A stretch of 64,000 nt of DNA from Euptelea pleiosperma (lineage: Eukaryota > Streptophyta > Magnoliopsida > Ranunculales > Eupteleaceae). Positions within the stretch are counted from its first letter, which is position 1; the number at the start of each line of letters is the position of its first letter. Made by a program: the position numbers and the translations under genes. Below are positions 47,401-59,150 of this stretch, in pieces. The stretch spans positions 22,726,741-22,790,740 of the forward strand of contig CM068545.1 of the NCBI GenBank assembly GCA_035048495.1, in the 5' to 3' direction. The notes below the pieces were generated by a model. It was given only the letters and a program-made list of their open reading frames with translations, was not told the origin of the DNA and ran no database searches.

Positions 47401-48676
47401 ACCTATGACCGTTTTCTGTAAAACAAAAAGAACTGTACATTAATATGGATGACACATTAATTGAAGGAGAGGTAGTGATGATTGTGTTGGTTGAGCATAT
47501 GTTTTGATCAACCAACAAGGGGAAAGTTACATATATATATCCTTCTAGCAAAGAGTGCCACTCAAAAAATATAAGAGTGCATAAAATTCCCTTGTATCCT
47601 GACTAGGAAATGTGGAATAATTCAGTGTACCTCACAGTAAGCATCATATTTGTCAAACTTTATTGCTTGTGATCGCTATCGTTGAAACTGTTTCCATATG
47701 GCAATTAAAAGACTTGTGCTTCTAATGACAGATATCTACTGGTCTTGAAGCTCGTCAAGTAACAGGTCCTGCAACTCCATCACAACTCAAGAACTTTACT
47801 CTCTGTCAACACCTGCAAGAAATTCATACACGTATATCATCTACAATGTCGGGGTTACCTACTGTCGCCTCAGATGTCTTATCTCCCTCTCTAGGTGCCA
47901 TATATGGGGTTGCCTGTGATTCTGTGACGTCCTTATTCCAAGCAATGCTTGATCGTCTTGAGGTTTGCATCTTGCAAATTCATGACCAGAACTTTGGTGT
48001 GCACGGCATGGATGCTGCTATGGACAATAATTCATCGCCGTACATGGAGGAATTGCAGAAGTGTATAGTTCACTTCCGCAGTGAGTTCCTATCTAGGCTG
48101 TTGCCTTCATCTTCAACACATGCCCTCAGCACTGGTACGGAGACAATATGCACTAGACTCGCTAGGAGAATGGCCTCGCGGGTTCTGATATTCTTCATCA
48201 GGCACGCTGCTCTTGTAAGACCTCTTTCAGAGTCGGGCAAACTGAGGATGGCGAGGGACATGGCTGAGCTGGAGTTAGCTGTGGGCCAGAACTTATTCCC
48301 AGTAGAACAGCTTGGTGCACCATATCGAGCCCTTCGTGCATTTCGGCCTGTTATTTTCTTGGAAACATCTCAACTTGGAGCATCTCCACTTCTTCAAGAT
48401 CTGCCACCAAGTGTCATACTCCATCACCTTTATTCTCGAGGTCCGGAAGAGTTGCAGTCACCACTGCAAAGGAACAAGCTTACACCTTTGCAGTACTCAC
48501 TGTGGCTGGATTCACAAGGGGAGGATCAAATCTGGAAAGGCATCAAAGCAACTCTTGATGATTATGCTGCAAAGGTAAGGGTTAGAGGAGACAAGGAATT
48601 CAGCCCTGTATATCCTCTTATGCTCCGACTCGGATCATTGTTAACAGAAAATGCTCTGGTGTCTCAAAAGTCTTGA
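39543..48676 (+). CDS. COG5: Conserved oligomeric Golgi complex subunit 5 (three exons)
   Basis: Exons 39543-40655, 43500-43973 and 47732-48676 join in phase 0 to 843 codons plus TGA. COG5 belongs to lobe B of the COG tethering complex, which handles retrograde vesicles at the Golgi. The N-terminus has a Ser-rich lead, then FSAFLTPDFDSARFSSQAL and a long helical, coiled-coil-like stretch (EEGIRLLEKQLRSEVLSRHD) typical of COG subunits. Exon 3 contains SVTSLFQAMLDRLEVCILQI and ends LLTENALVSQKS. Length is close to the Arabidopsis protein (about 830 residues). No stops or frameshifts. The start is the first ATG in frame; a GTG three bases earlier is not used. Confidence 0.94.
40656..43499 (+). 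other. COG5 intron 1, 2.8 kb
   Basis: GT-AG intron. It contains a (GT)n microsatellite (41371-41402), LINE-like scraps (41.74-42.2 kb) and a segment at about 42.8-43.3 kb that resembles a gypsy-type element end plus LTR. An (AT)n run lies near 43388-43406. No separate gene. Confidence 0.6.
41371..41402. repeat. (GT)n microsatellite
   Basis: About 16 GT repeats in COG5 intron 1, followed by GTCTGTCTGTGG. Confidence 0.9.
44211..44700. repeat. 255-bp tandem duplication
   Basis: AGTGTGTTGCTTAATCAATA begins at 44211 and again at 44466. The following GATCGGCAAACCTTGAGA and ATAATGAAGATAATA blocks recur in the same order. The copies differ by scattered substitutions and a small insertion. Confidence 0.8.
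45140..45750. repeat. AATTCG-rich element with three tandem units
   Basis: GCCGAATTAATTCGTTTAAT followed by TCGAAGTAAACA recurs three times with units starting at about 45242, 45325 and 45417 (83- and 92-bp spacing). GAATTAATTC is itself palindromic. The outer parts (CCGAATTAATTCCAAATTTT and CCGAATTAATTCCGAATTTT) repeat in the same direction, so this is not a simple foldback. Confidence 0.7.
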
Positions 48677-50089
48677 TGATCAGTATAGGCTATAGCTTTT
48701 GGAAACTAGTGATCGTCAAACCAGATTTACTTTGCCAGTCCCAAGTATTGTTTTAGGGAAAGATGTTGCAGATGGTATTCTTGAAGCAGTTTTCGATTGA
48801 ACCGTATTAACTATACAGCCTATGTTGGTTGTTGGAACTGTTCCAGAGGTATGTATTTCCTGCATCTTTCTTTCTTGCAATCTTGTTCTATATGGCCAAC
48901 CAAATTATATTTATTATTTATCTTATTCAGTATGCTTAGGTCCCTATGAACGCAGTGGAGGACGCAGCATTGGGTACATTGTTGATCCGACTTGCAGGTC
49001 ACTGAATTGAGTTTTGTTAGACTTCCTTTTCTATTCCTTGCTACCAAGATTGGCGCCATATCATGTCATTACGTGGCTTATTCTATATATACTCCGAGAC
49101 ATTCATATGGATATCATTATCATTAATTCTTTTCTTTCTCAAATACAAGGTTCCTGATCATATTGTACTTGTTCCTAATGTGTTTTAAAAGTGGCCTATA
49201 ATAGATCTTGATGTGTGTGTGTGTGTACGACGTCATTATCCTGTGTCCATGAGGTGGTGTCATATAAACTTAGCACTGTGTAATAACATCAGCGCCGCTT
49301 GAACAACCTGGACAGTGTAGAATGGATTGCAACTTGTGACTACTGTATTCAAGTTTCTTCTCAAGGACATTTGTGCGAATGGTACCATGGGTACTTGTAA
49401 ACAAATTACACGGGCTTTGCACAAGAGGATGTCATATTAATAATAATATGATAATTAAAACAACCAAACCCTTTGAGGAAAGGAAAATTTTCGCTGCAGT
49501 GTGCTAAATGCGCATTTTTAAGGAAATGATAGAAATATTGTGGAAATCTCTGTTTAAACAACATGAAAATACACTCATAAGCTATCATTTACAATAATCA
49601 ACCATATGAATGTAAAAATGAATGTTCTTAGCGTTTTGTGACATGCTGAAGTAGGTATTTGAAAGCCTCGTAGTGAAAGACGAATGAAATTACACATGAA
49701 AATCATTATAATTACTAAATCATCATATTAAATTTATTATGTTCAAATTAAGAGAGTACATGACAAGTTACAAATTAAGTCAATACCACAGAGAAAGTGC
49801 ACGCAACGTGGTATTTTAATGGGGTTCGCTCCAAACTTTCTATGAGGCCTATCCCCATACAAACTTTGCTCATACATACAATTTTTTATAAGTTAGCTCA
49901 TATGCAAGTAGATATATTGTTTAATGACTGAATAGCTTTGTTGGGCAAATTGTAGGGTTAGACCTTCTTTTAAAGTCAATTATATCAATTAGAAAGGCAT
50001 ACAATATTAGCATCTTTAAGATCCATAGTCCATACATTTGGATGATCATCAAGATTTGTGTAATGTGAATCTCAAGAACTATCTAACAA

Positions 50090-50530
50090 TGTGGATCTTA
50101 AAATGCCAACAACAATAATGCACATTTATGGAGCAGAAAAGATGACAATAAGACCGATGATGCTTTATCCAGTGGAATGTTGGGCAATCAAGAAATAACA
50201 TGTTCGAGATGAGGATGTTGAGATGGATGTATGTGAAGACAAGGGAATGCACAATTAAGAAATGAATGCGTTCAAAAAGTATATGAGTAACCACAATAAG
50301 TGACAAAATTAGGGAGGTCAATTGAGATAGTTTGGTCATGTACAATAAAGACCAATGACAACACCAGTGAGGCGGAATGTGCAAGTCGAAGAGCCTAAAA
50401 GGGCGAGAGGAAGGCCAAAATGGATATGGAGCGAGTTCTAAAAAGAAATTTTAAAAAACTTGCCTAAACGGAAGAGATGATTTTAAACATGATTAAATGG
50501 AGGAACTTGATTACCCTAAAATGCCATGTA
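50090..50530 (+). mobile_element. RTE-type LINE 3' tail, decayed
   Basis: Translation fragments LYPVECWAIKK, FGHVQ, RPMTTPVRRN and EPKRARGRPKWIW match the C-terminal tail seen on the minus strand at 23.0-23.5 kb. Stops interrupt the frame. Confidence 0.6.
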
Positions 50531-51163
50531 GCACTAATGGACTTAACCCAGAATGTTTAGCCCACCCTTTTTGTAGACCTACACTCCAAAAATCATCTTA
50601 ATTGATTATTTCTAGCCATTTGATTTGAGTATCCAAAAAGGCCCATATTTTGTTACTCTCTCTCTCTCTCTCTCTAGAGATTTTTGACAAAATATTAAAA
50701 TAATGCTTGTGATTTTAAAATTTCGAACAAGAAACAATATTTTATCAAAATTTCGTCGAAATAAATAATGATTTCGTGTGAAATCGTCTAAACTGAAATT
50801 TTAATTGATTTTCATTTTGGTTTCTTGGGAAAGGGAAATATTTCGCAAAATTTAATACCTTGAAAACAACTATTAATGTTTGGCACAGAGGATGGTGTGA
50901 ATCCGATAATCTGCCCTTGTTGCATAAATTTGAGGCAAAAATCTCTATTTGTTTAATTGATTTTTAAACTATCAACTAAGGGTGTCAATGGGAACCTGAT
51001 TAACCGGTCACCTTACGGGCCGATCCAATTAGTAGAACCTACGTCCAATGTTTATAGAACTAATTAAAATTGGGTGCAATTTGGCTGTACTCATTTAGAT
51101 CCAATTGAAATTGGGTCCAAATCCGATGGCCAAAGGGGTCCTAAAGGGTTAAGTATTTTGAAG

Positions 51164-51370
51164 CAAGGTTTAAAGCGGGCCGTTATGACGGTATAACGGA
51201 CTGGGGGTGTTACCGTTCTTTCCGTTATAATGGAAAAAAAAACGTTCAGGGGCAAAAACGGAAAAAATAGCCTTTTCACAATTATTTCCGGAAAATAACG
51301 ATCGTTATTTTTGTTATAACAGCAAATAACAGCCTTTATTTTCGTTATAACGGCCGGTTTTTAAACCTTG
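51164..51370. mobile_element. AACGG-type hAT MITE, copy F (short)
   Basis: It starts CAAGGTTTAAAGCGGGCC and ends TTTTTAAACCTTG. The flanks TTTTGAAG and TTTAGAAG agree at 7 of 8 positions. At about 207 bp it is the shortest intact-ended copy. Confidence 0.7.
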
Positions 51371-51662
51371 TTTAGAAGGACATATTTGTTTTCCTTCCAA
51401 TTATTTTAAAATCATGGTCGTTATAAAACAGCCAATATTTATGTTAATATGCTTATAATGATGGCAATCTTGTTCACACTGTCCCTACAAATTTATGTTT
51501 AAAATTAATTATGAATTTAAGAACTGTTTTTTTTTTTATTTTTTTATTAATGAACATTTCTTGAATAATCAACAACGTTAGGAGTCAGGATCCAAGAGAA
51601 AATCTATTGATTCAGCAAATAAGATCATAAGATTAATATAATTATCATGCTATGGTATTATG

Positions 51663-52008
51663 CAAGGTTTAAAAGGGCCGGTATAACGGGCTGGGGGCGT
51701 TACCGTTTTTTCTGTTATAACGAATTGTAACGCTCGGGCAAAAACAGAAAATAACAGAAAAAATGACGCTGAAATTCAAATTTTGAAATTTGAAAATTTT
51801 CAAAAAATGGAAAAAAAAAAAAAAAAAGGAGATCAGCTGTGTTTTTCCACAAATTTTTTCAGATAATAACGGTCATTATTTATGTTATAACGGAAAATAA
51901 CGGCTGTTATTTTTAGAGCGTTTTAATGGTACATAACGTAATGGGGGAGGTCCGAATCCTTTATAAAGGCCGTTATTTTCGTTATAACAGCCGTTTTTTA
52001 AAACCATG
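51663..52008. mobile_element. AACGG-type hAT MITE, copy G
   Basis: It starts CAAGGTTTAAAAGGGCC and ends TTTTTTAAAACCATG. A perfect 8-bp duplication GTATTATG lies at 51655-51662 and 52009-52016. Internal A run at 51810-51827. Confidence 0.88.
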
Positions 52009-52931
52009 GTATTATGTTCTATACAACTTAGTATGGGGATCAGCAGTTAAACACAACTGAGTTAGAATTTAATTGCAATACACTTTCGTATATACCTACA
52101 CCATAGACTCGATTCCTGCCATGTATCCAATTAGCATCGCTAGAAACTTGGAGTTCAGTAGGATACACCATGCTGTTGCACGTATCGAGCATCGAGACTC
52201 AGGTGCAAGTACACGTGAGCATAGTTAGTAAGATCATGAATATTAATTGAGATACAAAAAATGCAAAAAAAATAAATAAAAAATCAATGTTTATTATTAA
52301 TTTTTATTTTATTTTATTTGTTGCCGAATTTTAATCCGAATTTCAAATGAAAACCCTGAATTATACTCGAACTTATCCCGTTCCGCACTTTTGCCGTATA
52401 CCGATTTGCTAACCATGTTAATACCTAATTCTCATATTTTTAATATTTTGATATCCTTTTCAAATTCATGTCATGAGTCTAATTGTTTTCAATCCAACCC
52501 ATCTCTCTGTCTCTCTCTCTCTCTCTGTCTCTCTCACCACTGGTGCAAGGGACATTCAATAAGACAACCCCATGAATAGTTAACTAACATATTCTTTTCG
52601 TGCCCTCAATGCCCCTCTACCTCATATTCATATCTTATTATTTTTTAATCACAATTCATCCTACAAACTTCATGAACAGACAAACATGTACATCTTCTTG
52701 AGGTAAAATACAAGTGACAGCATTTTTTTGATTGGGTGGGTTGTAAGAAAAAAAATTGGTTGTTGGGTTTGCTAGGACTCTTAATTCCCAAACTATTTGT
52801 GAAACCAAAATCATTTTCAGAATCTTCTTGATTTGTTTGATGAAATTATCTTGTCCCCACTTTATCTTGGTATTAATAGCACTTAGGATCCTCCGCTTAA
52901 GCAGAGAGTTCCAAAGATATTTGAAAAAATT

Positions 52932-53417
52932 ATGGGGAAGGGAGTAAGTCAAGCATCACTGAAAATATGTAAGAGTGGTAGGAAGCAAGTGAACAGTTTG
53001 TTGAAGGTGTTACGTCCTAAGGTATACATCACAGACTCTTCAAGCTTTAAGAGGCTTGTTCAAGAGTTAACAGGCAATGAAAGCAAACCCATATCCTCTT
53101 CATCCCCTCCTAAGCAAGAACTACATGATCAAATCCCAGTTATTGACATTGAAGAGCATGGAGAATCAGAAAGTAGTGTGGAATTGTCTGTTGATTCGGC
53201 AGAAGTAGGCATTCAGACATTGTCACCACTCGCTGCTTTTACGGCTTTACAGAATTCATGGGTGTCCACAGAAACAGATGCATTACTGTATCAAGAGCCT
53301 GATTCTTGGCCTTTTGAGATCGACCCGTTTCCGTTCTATGATGGTTATACTTTTCAAAGTGAGCATGAGGTCTGCATTTCTGACTATGGCCTGTCAGAGC
53401 TATCTTATAGCCTTTGA
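52932..53417 (+). CDS. VQ-motif protein
   Basis: A single-exon 161-residue protein. The VQ motif FKRLVQELTG is at 39-48, preceded by SLLKVLRPKVYITDSSS. VQ proteins are small, mostly nuclear co-regulators that bind WRKY transcription factors or MAP-kinase modules. The N-terminus is basic (KICKSGRKQ). The middle is Ser/Pro- and acid-rich. The C-terminus is acidic and aromatic (PFEIDPFPFYDGYTF), a likely activation or partner-binding segment. Intronless structure and length fit the family. The start is the first ATG of the frame. I cannot assign a numbered orthologue. Confidence 0.9.
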   Translation: MGKGVSQASLKICKSGRKQVNSLLKVLRPKVYITDSSSFKRLVQELTGNESKPISSSSPPKQELHDQIPVIDIEEHGESESSVELSVDSAEVGIQTLSPLAAFTALQNSWVSTETDALLYQEPDSWPFEIDPFPFYDGYTFQSEHEVCISDYGLSELSYSL

Positions 53418-55690
53418 TCCATCATCCAAACAGAGACAACCAAAGCCCATGGGTGATTGTGATATATCTCCCTCACCCTTCTAACCTTAAAATTCTTTTG
53501 TACCCCAGCTTCAAAAGTATTACCATAGATTTGAAGATACAACCACAAATCTGTATATTGTATTCAGGACAGTGTATTGCTGCACTCATTGCAGAGTGTT
53601 TCCTGTAAAATCATCTTCCCATGCCCCTTGTTTCATAGTTGTGCTTATAATTCCCTTGTTTACTGAACAGTACAAAAATTCTGACCCCAACTCCATGATA
53701 TTCTAGTTCTTTTAAACTCCACCTCAAATTGTTGCATATACATATGGACCATTGGCAGTGTTACATGTTGATGGGTGTCTCGAATTCAATTGGTTTTACA
53801 CTTAACTCTTAGACCCGATTGTATTCCAACCCCAATTTTTGTGGGTGTTGTTTTCTTCGGTATTTTCAGATTGTGAATACCACTTAGTTTCCTGTTTTAG
53901 GTTTACTTCTGTATTGGGTTTTCCTTGTTTTGCAAATAGGAGTCAGAGAACCCATATAAGCAACTCTTACAGGCTTATTTTGCACTTGGTACGATTTGCA
54001 TATGGTTGAAGCTTTCAATTGTCAATCATCCGTAGGCGGTACGATATTTTGCACAAAAACCATCCATAGGCGTAGCCCTTAGTGTGAAGCACAAAAACCA
54101 GGCAGCATGCAAACAATATTTTGCAAACCATCGCTATCAAGAGACAGTAAAAAACATAATGAAGTTAATTAAAAACATAATGAAGTTAATCTTCAAATCT
54201 GACAGATGGTGCAGTAATCTCCTTAGAGGTCACCTTTGGCTACACAAAATGATTGTCAAGATGCTTGCTGTACTCATGAAATACTTGATTAATGTTTTAT
54301 CACAGCCAAACCTCATAGTACATCTCTTTAAGACCTGAAAGATCACAAAGAACTTGTTCTGTATTTACTTTCACATTGGATCTAGCTGCCATGCTTTGAC
54401 AGAAGACCTCTAAACAGAGTCAAATGGTGATATAGGATTCACGTTGCCGACCTAAACTTTTGGGACAAGGCATAAATGATGATGATTGGATCTAACTGCA
54501 ACTTTTTTTTTATTCGTCGCTTGCCCAGACTATACCAGAACAAAAGACAATACCAGATCCAACCTATTATGCATTGAAGTAAAAAATGTGAAGATGTCCG
54601 TGCAAAGGAAATACAATGCCCCTACTAGGTGAGAACTTTGGGACATGAGAAACCAATGCAGAGCTTTAGGGGACATGCTCTTAGTGAGTCTATGAATAAA
54701 TAAGCACGATATCTTGCAATTGCCAATTAGATCAATACTGCCATCAACTACAATACAAGGTCTTTCTTCTTAGCTTCATGCCTTGATAAAACACTTCTGA
54801 CCTCCAAAGTCCTTTATTTTCTTCTTCTTTGGAGGATAAGTTGAATAAAAATCATTAATATTTAGTATAAAAACAAGATTTGAGAAATAATTTTTTCGTC
54901 TAGAGATGACAGTTGAAGCCTTTATTATTGTGTGATGATCTTGATGTCAATGGGTGATCACATAGATTACTTCAACATCAAACAGAGGTAGCAATGCACT
55001 AAAACCATGTTCGAATCCAAACGCGGAGAAGAAAACATATTTGAGTAAGCTACATAATCAATATTGGCTGATAATTGCTAATCCATCGGCAAGGGCCTTT
55101 TCACCCATGTTATAATGCAAAACTCAACCAACAGAGTGGTTTACAAGACCAAAGTCAAATTGGAATAAAAGAAATATACAATGGTATTGCATCTTCAACC
55201 ATCTACATGCATGAAGAAAGCAGATTAATCGCGATGAGATCATCCACAGTTGAGGCATTTACTACTTTAAAACGAACCTAAGAATAGGCATTTTAACGTG
55301 CCTCCAAGTCCATTTGAAAATCCATTTCATACCTTCATCTCTGTTCTCTTCAAAAATCCCCCCACAGCTTTACAATAAAAACCAATCCTTACTTTGTGAT
55401 CATCCAATATCTTCATGCAAAACACTGTGACAGTGAGAACAAGCTGTTTACATTCAAATTAACCTGCAAGAGATCCCGAGGGAACATATTTACATTTAAA
55501 TGATCCTGAGTAAGATTTCACATCCAAAATGGTCCTTAACATTCAACTGAGAACAAGCCTAGATCATTTTTTTTAATCACAAAAATGATAAAGAACAAGA
55601 TGATTTCAATGGAAAAGATCTCACTTGAGATTCATACAGTTAGTATACATCTGTCATTTCCATTCCTCTCAACCATCTTTTCCAATTCAA
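53418..55690. other. VQ 3' UTR and gap between convergent genes
   Basis: The VQ gene and the HMGB gene converge here. A short RTE-type tail (GATTCACGTTGCCGACC, then GGGACAAGGC and GATGATGATTGG) lies at 54445-54490. The rest is unassigned AT-rich sequence, part of which should be the 3' UTRs of both genes. Confidence 0.5.
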
Positions 55691-57749
55691 TTAGTACTCA
55701 TCAAACTCTGAATCCACGTCACTTCCTTTATCTTCACCACTTTCCTGTTCATAAGTTCAGTCCATGCGAACCATGTTAACATTAGATGTCCAAAGAACCA
55801 GCATAAACCATAAAGAAATACAAAAGAATGAACTAGCAAACACCGTACCTTTCTCTTTATGTATTCTGCCATGGCTTTATCAAACTCTGCTCGTTTTTCT
55901 GTGGCTATATCATAGTATTGAACCTTTTCCTGGTGAAAGCCAGAAGGAAAGGCTAATCAGCTAGACATTGATTCTCAAACAAGAGAACAACTTTTCCTTA
56001 CAAATGTTTTTAAATGTTTTGCATTGATAAATGGAGGATAGAACATAAAAACTTGATGCCCAAGGTTGCATAGCCAGCAAAGGTCATGGTAATATACATG
56101 AGTAAACATATATTAAACTTTTCAAAAGGAAAACAAAATTGTTAAAAAAACTAAGAAATTATACATACATAAAAAAACTTTTGGAGGACATTCAGAGAAA
56201 CAAAAATTTTGTGGTCCCCAAATTTGGAACATAATTACCTGGTTACTTCATACACTCAGTGTGGATACGAGTTCATCATGTTATTCGGGGATGTATGAGA
56301 TAGGATGCAGCAGTGTTTGTCAGATTAGATTTTTGGTTCCATTTTTTTTTTTTTTTTTTTGGGGATGACATGTATGGATTTAATTGTATTTATATAATTA
56401 AATATTGTAGAAGAGATACGTAAAGAGAACTCCCAACGTATGAAAAATCTCTATTCAAATGTCTGCTACATCGTCTGTACTCGGTAGCATATAGGAAAAA
56501 CATGGGGTCCAACCCCCTAACCAAAAAATTAATGTGGCAGAGTAAGAAACAGAGTGTGGTGGCTCAGTCTAGCGTGTATTTACCAAGGCATTGAGTCGCA
56601 CGTGGAGTGATTTATTATGTTCCAAGCTGGGAATATAAGATATATATGCTCCAGCTTGAGAGGGAGGGTTTATGTAACACGAGTATTTCTGCACTTTTAC
56701 CTTTATTACATCATTAATATATATAGTAATTGTGAGGGTCGACTAGTGTAACTTCAAGACACTAGTTCGACTCCCTCTTCTCTCTCTCTATTCTTCTCCT
56801 TCCTCTTCTCATCTCAAAACCCTAATTTACTTCACAATTACTAACTACACACATGGTTCAAAATGTTGACCAATACAAACTGATGCTACCTGTATCATTT
56901 ATGCATTCACAAGCTTCAATTCAAAATACAAGGGAAATACTAATACTACCTTATATGGTTTAAGTTTCATGAGTTTTGTATTGCACCAGCCAAAATGATT
57001 GGATGCATTACGGAGTCAGATCCAAGTCAAAATCGATCTATTGTGATTTATAAATCAAACCTAAATCATGACTAAGTCCTTAGCCATTCGTATAGTATGG
57101 CCATGCGTGTTGTTATCAGATCTTCCTTCGCCCCTCTCTAATAAGGTAGGTCTCAAGACATCAATCCAATCTTGTGCTGATATTTGTTCCATGATGCTCA
57201 GAGTCCGATATGAAGGCTAAGGGAAGAGCTTTCCAAAGGACTATGCCTTTAATATCTCTTGGGACTCATTAGCCTGTTATTACCAGCTGATTGAGACTGA
57301 GATGACTTGGGTGAGTCAACTCAGTCTCGGCCAAGACTTAAAAACCATGTTTCTTATCAAAATAAATTGTTTCTTATACTTAAATAAAATCCATCATAAG
57401 CCCAAGTGTATATTAAGTGAGCTCAAAAAGAATGGAACAAAAAACCATAGGATCTTTGAGGGTAAAGAGGAAAGCCTTCAAAAGGTAATTCTGCACATGA
57501 AAGTCTCTCTTTCTCTTTGGTCCTCTATCTCTCCTCTCTTTAGGGGAAGCTTTTTTGATTCCTTTGTGTATAGATGGAATGAGTTACTAGGGGAACTTCC
57601 TCCCTCCTCTAGGAGGTAGTTCTGCCTTTTCTTGTCTTTTTGGGATTTTTCTCCCTTGTTAATGAAAAATATACACACTTATAAAAAAAAAAGGAACAAA
57701 TAAACTAAATAATTAAATAACAAAGAAAGAATATTATATATATAGAGAC

Positions 57750-57790
<41 letters not shown>

Positions 57791-58309
57791 CTACAAGTTG
57801 ATTCTCAAAGAAATGATGTGGCTTTATGAAGAAGACATTTGGTTGTTATTTATAACATACTACACGTTTCCAAGGAAGCATTTAAGTTCGTTCCAATTCA
57901 AACCAAATAAATAACACCACAATACCACATTCTAAAGGGATATGCCCCAATTTGTGGTATAGACCACTGGCCAACCCAATGAGCCGTGGTCGGGTAGAAC
58001 CATAAGCAACCTATCTTGACACCATGCTAAAGGCTGAGATTGACCAAACTAAAAATTATAAAAACATGGAAAATCCAAAATTTCGAGTATTTTACAAACC
58101 TCATATGTCATTGTCTTCCACTTTTCTCCACAAGCCTTACCAATCTGAAAAGTAGAAGTATCGTAAATTTCATAATAAGGTAAGTAAACTTGAATAACCA
58201 GAGTTCAGATATAAATCAAAATGAAACAAAAAAGAAGTATCCACTTCATACATCACGCATTGATTTGACATCTGGATTCTGTTCTTGGTATCCCTTACGA
58301 AAATCCTCC
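55691..58309 (-). CDS. HMGB14-like HMG-box protein, 3' four exons (partial)
   Basis: Minus-strand exons at 58309-58252, 58144-58100, 55929-55849 and 55744-55691 join in frame. They read EDFRKGYQEQNPDVKSMRD, IGKACGEKWKTMTYE, EKVQYYDIATEKRAEFDKAM...EYIKRK and ESGEDKGSDVDSEFDEY, then TAA. This is the second half of an HMG box plus the short acidic tail of plant HMGB proteins. KTMTYEEKVQYYDIATEK recalls the Arabidopsis HMGB14 type rather than HMGB1-4. HMGB proteins bend DNA without sequence specificity. The exon with the box start (Pro-Lys and aromatic residues) was not found up to 64000. It may lie beyond the window or be one I missed. Confidence 0.85.
56652..56851 (+). mobile_element. Copia-type polypurine tract and LTR remnant
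   Basis: CCAGCTTGAGAGGGAGGG, a Copia-like polypurine tract, is followed by a candidate LTR starting TGTAACACGAG at 56673 and ending ACTACACA at 56851. Upstream coding was not recognised. Confidence 0.5.
57747..57790. repeat. (GATA)n-(GA)n microsatellite
   Basis: Four to five GATA units run into about a dozen GA units. Confidence 0.9.
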
Positions 58310-59150
58310 CTACAAAATCACAAGAAGATTCAGTTAAATGCATACCCTTACAAAGATTTTATGCCTTACATAACTCTAGAGAAATACTCAACTCGTTGTG
58401 TAATACATCATCATCATGCTCTAGTTCCATATTTTAATAGAAACGAAACATCTGTAAGGAAAAAGGTCTTTACCCATAAAAAATGACTTCAGAACAAACT
58501 AATTAGCAAGTTTGAGAAGCTTTCACTTCATGAATCATCCGGAGGAAAGTCAATATAGTTTACAATCGTCCTGTTCTACTACAATTAGAATGTCCTTTAT
58601 TTATTTTCTTGGTAGGTGTTCTATTACAATTAAGAAGGAAAACATACAAAGGCTGCATTCGAAATGCACCCAAGCAAGCAAGTAAGATCAAAGGTAAAAA
58701 CCAGGCCACAAGTATCATATATTTTATAAATAAGACAAGAAAAAAACGAATCATCCAAGTTAACACATAAATCAAAATGAACAAAAAAAACGAAGATGAA
58801 GTATCCACTGCACACGTCATACATGGATTTGACATCTGCATTCCATTTTTGGTATATCTTATGAAAATCTTCACTTCAAAATTACAATAAAGTTCAGTTA
58901 AAATGCATACCCTTAACGAAGATTTTATGTCTTAAGTCACTCTAGAGAAATACCCATCAATTTGTCATGTACTAATTCCATGTTTAAATAGAAAATTTCC
59001 TTTGCAAAAAATCTTACCATCAAAATCAAAATAAGGTTCAGTCAAATGGGCACCCTTACAAAGATTTCAAGGCTTACATCACTCCAGAGAAATACTCCAC
59101 TTGTCATGTACTACATCCTGTAGAAATCCCATGTTAAAACAGAAATAAAA
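58205..59150 (-). repeat. Segmental repeat around an HMGB exon, units A, B and C
   Basis: Unit A (about 58205-58440) contains the real exon. Unit B (about 58762-59000) repeats the exon and both flanks at an offset of about 565 bp. Unit C (about 59020-59150) repeats only the upstream-intron flank (CACCCTTACAAAGATTT, then CCAGAGAAATACTCC), roughly 142 bp beyond B. All are in the same orientation. Confidence 0.8.
58816..58873 (-). pseudogene. Second copy of the HMG-box exon (alternative exon or relic)
   Basis: This copy is 58 nt, exactly the length and phase of the exon at 58309-58252. It reads EDFHKIYQKWNADVKSMYD with no stop. An AG stands directly upstream (58875-58874) and a GT directly downstream, as in the real exon, though the upstream TTTTGAAG is a weaker acceptor than TTTTGTAG. 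Six of 19 residues differ, including loss of a conserved proline. It could be a decaying duplicate or a rarely used mutually exclusive exon. Confidence 0.65.

Larger units (their letters stand above)
43974..47731 (+). other. COG5 intron 2, 3.8 kb, with direct repeats
   Basis: GT-AG intron. Three repeat systems are visible: a 255-bp tandem duplication (44.21-44.70 kb), an AATTCG-rich block with three tandem units (45.14-45.75 kb) and a pair of roughly 100-bp direct repeats 255 bp apart (46.53 and 46.79 kb). No gene. Confidence 0.65.
48677..52931. other. COG5 3' UTR and intergenic region
   Basis: COG5 3' UTR probably occupies the first few hundred bases. Beyond it are an RTE LINE tail (50.1-50.5 kb), two AACGG-type MITEs (51.16-51.37 and 51.66-52.01 kb), a (TC)n run (50.66-50.68 kb) and a second TC-rich tract (52.50-52.54 kb), which may belong to the leader of the VQ gene. 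No other gene was recognised. Confidence 0.5.
55930..58099 (-). other. HMGB intron, 2.2 kb, with Copia LTR piece and microsatellite
   Basis: Contains a T run (56342-56360), a plus-strand Copia polypurine tract and LTR (56.65-56.85 kb), and a GATA/GA microsatellite (57747-57790). Splice sites are the AG next to 55929 and the GT next to 58100 on the minus strand. Confidence 0.6.
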
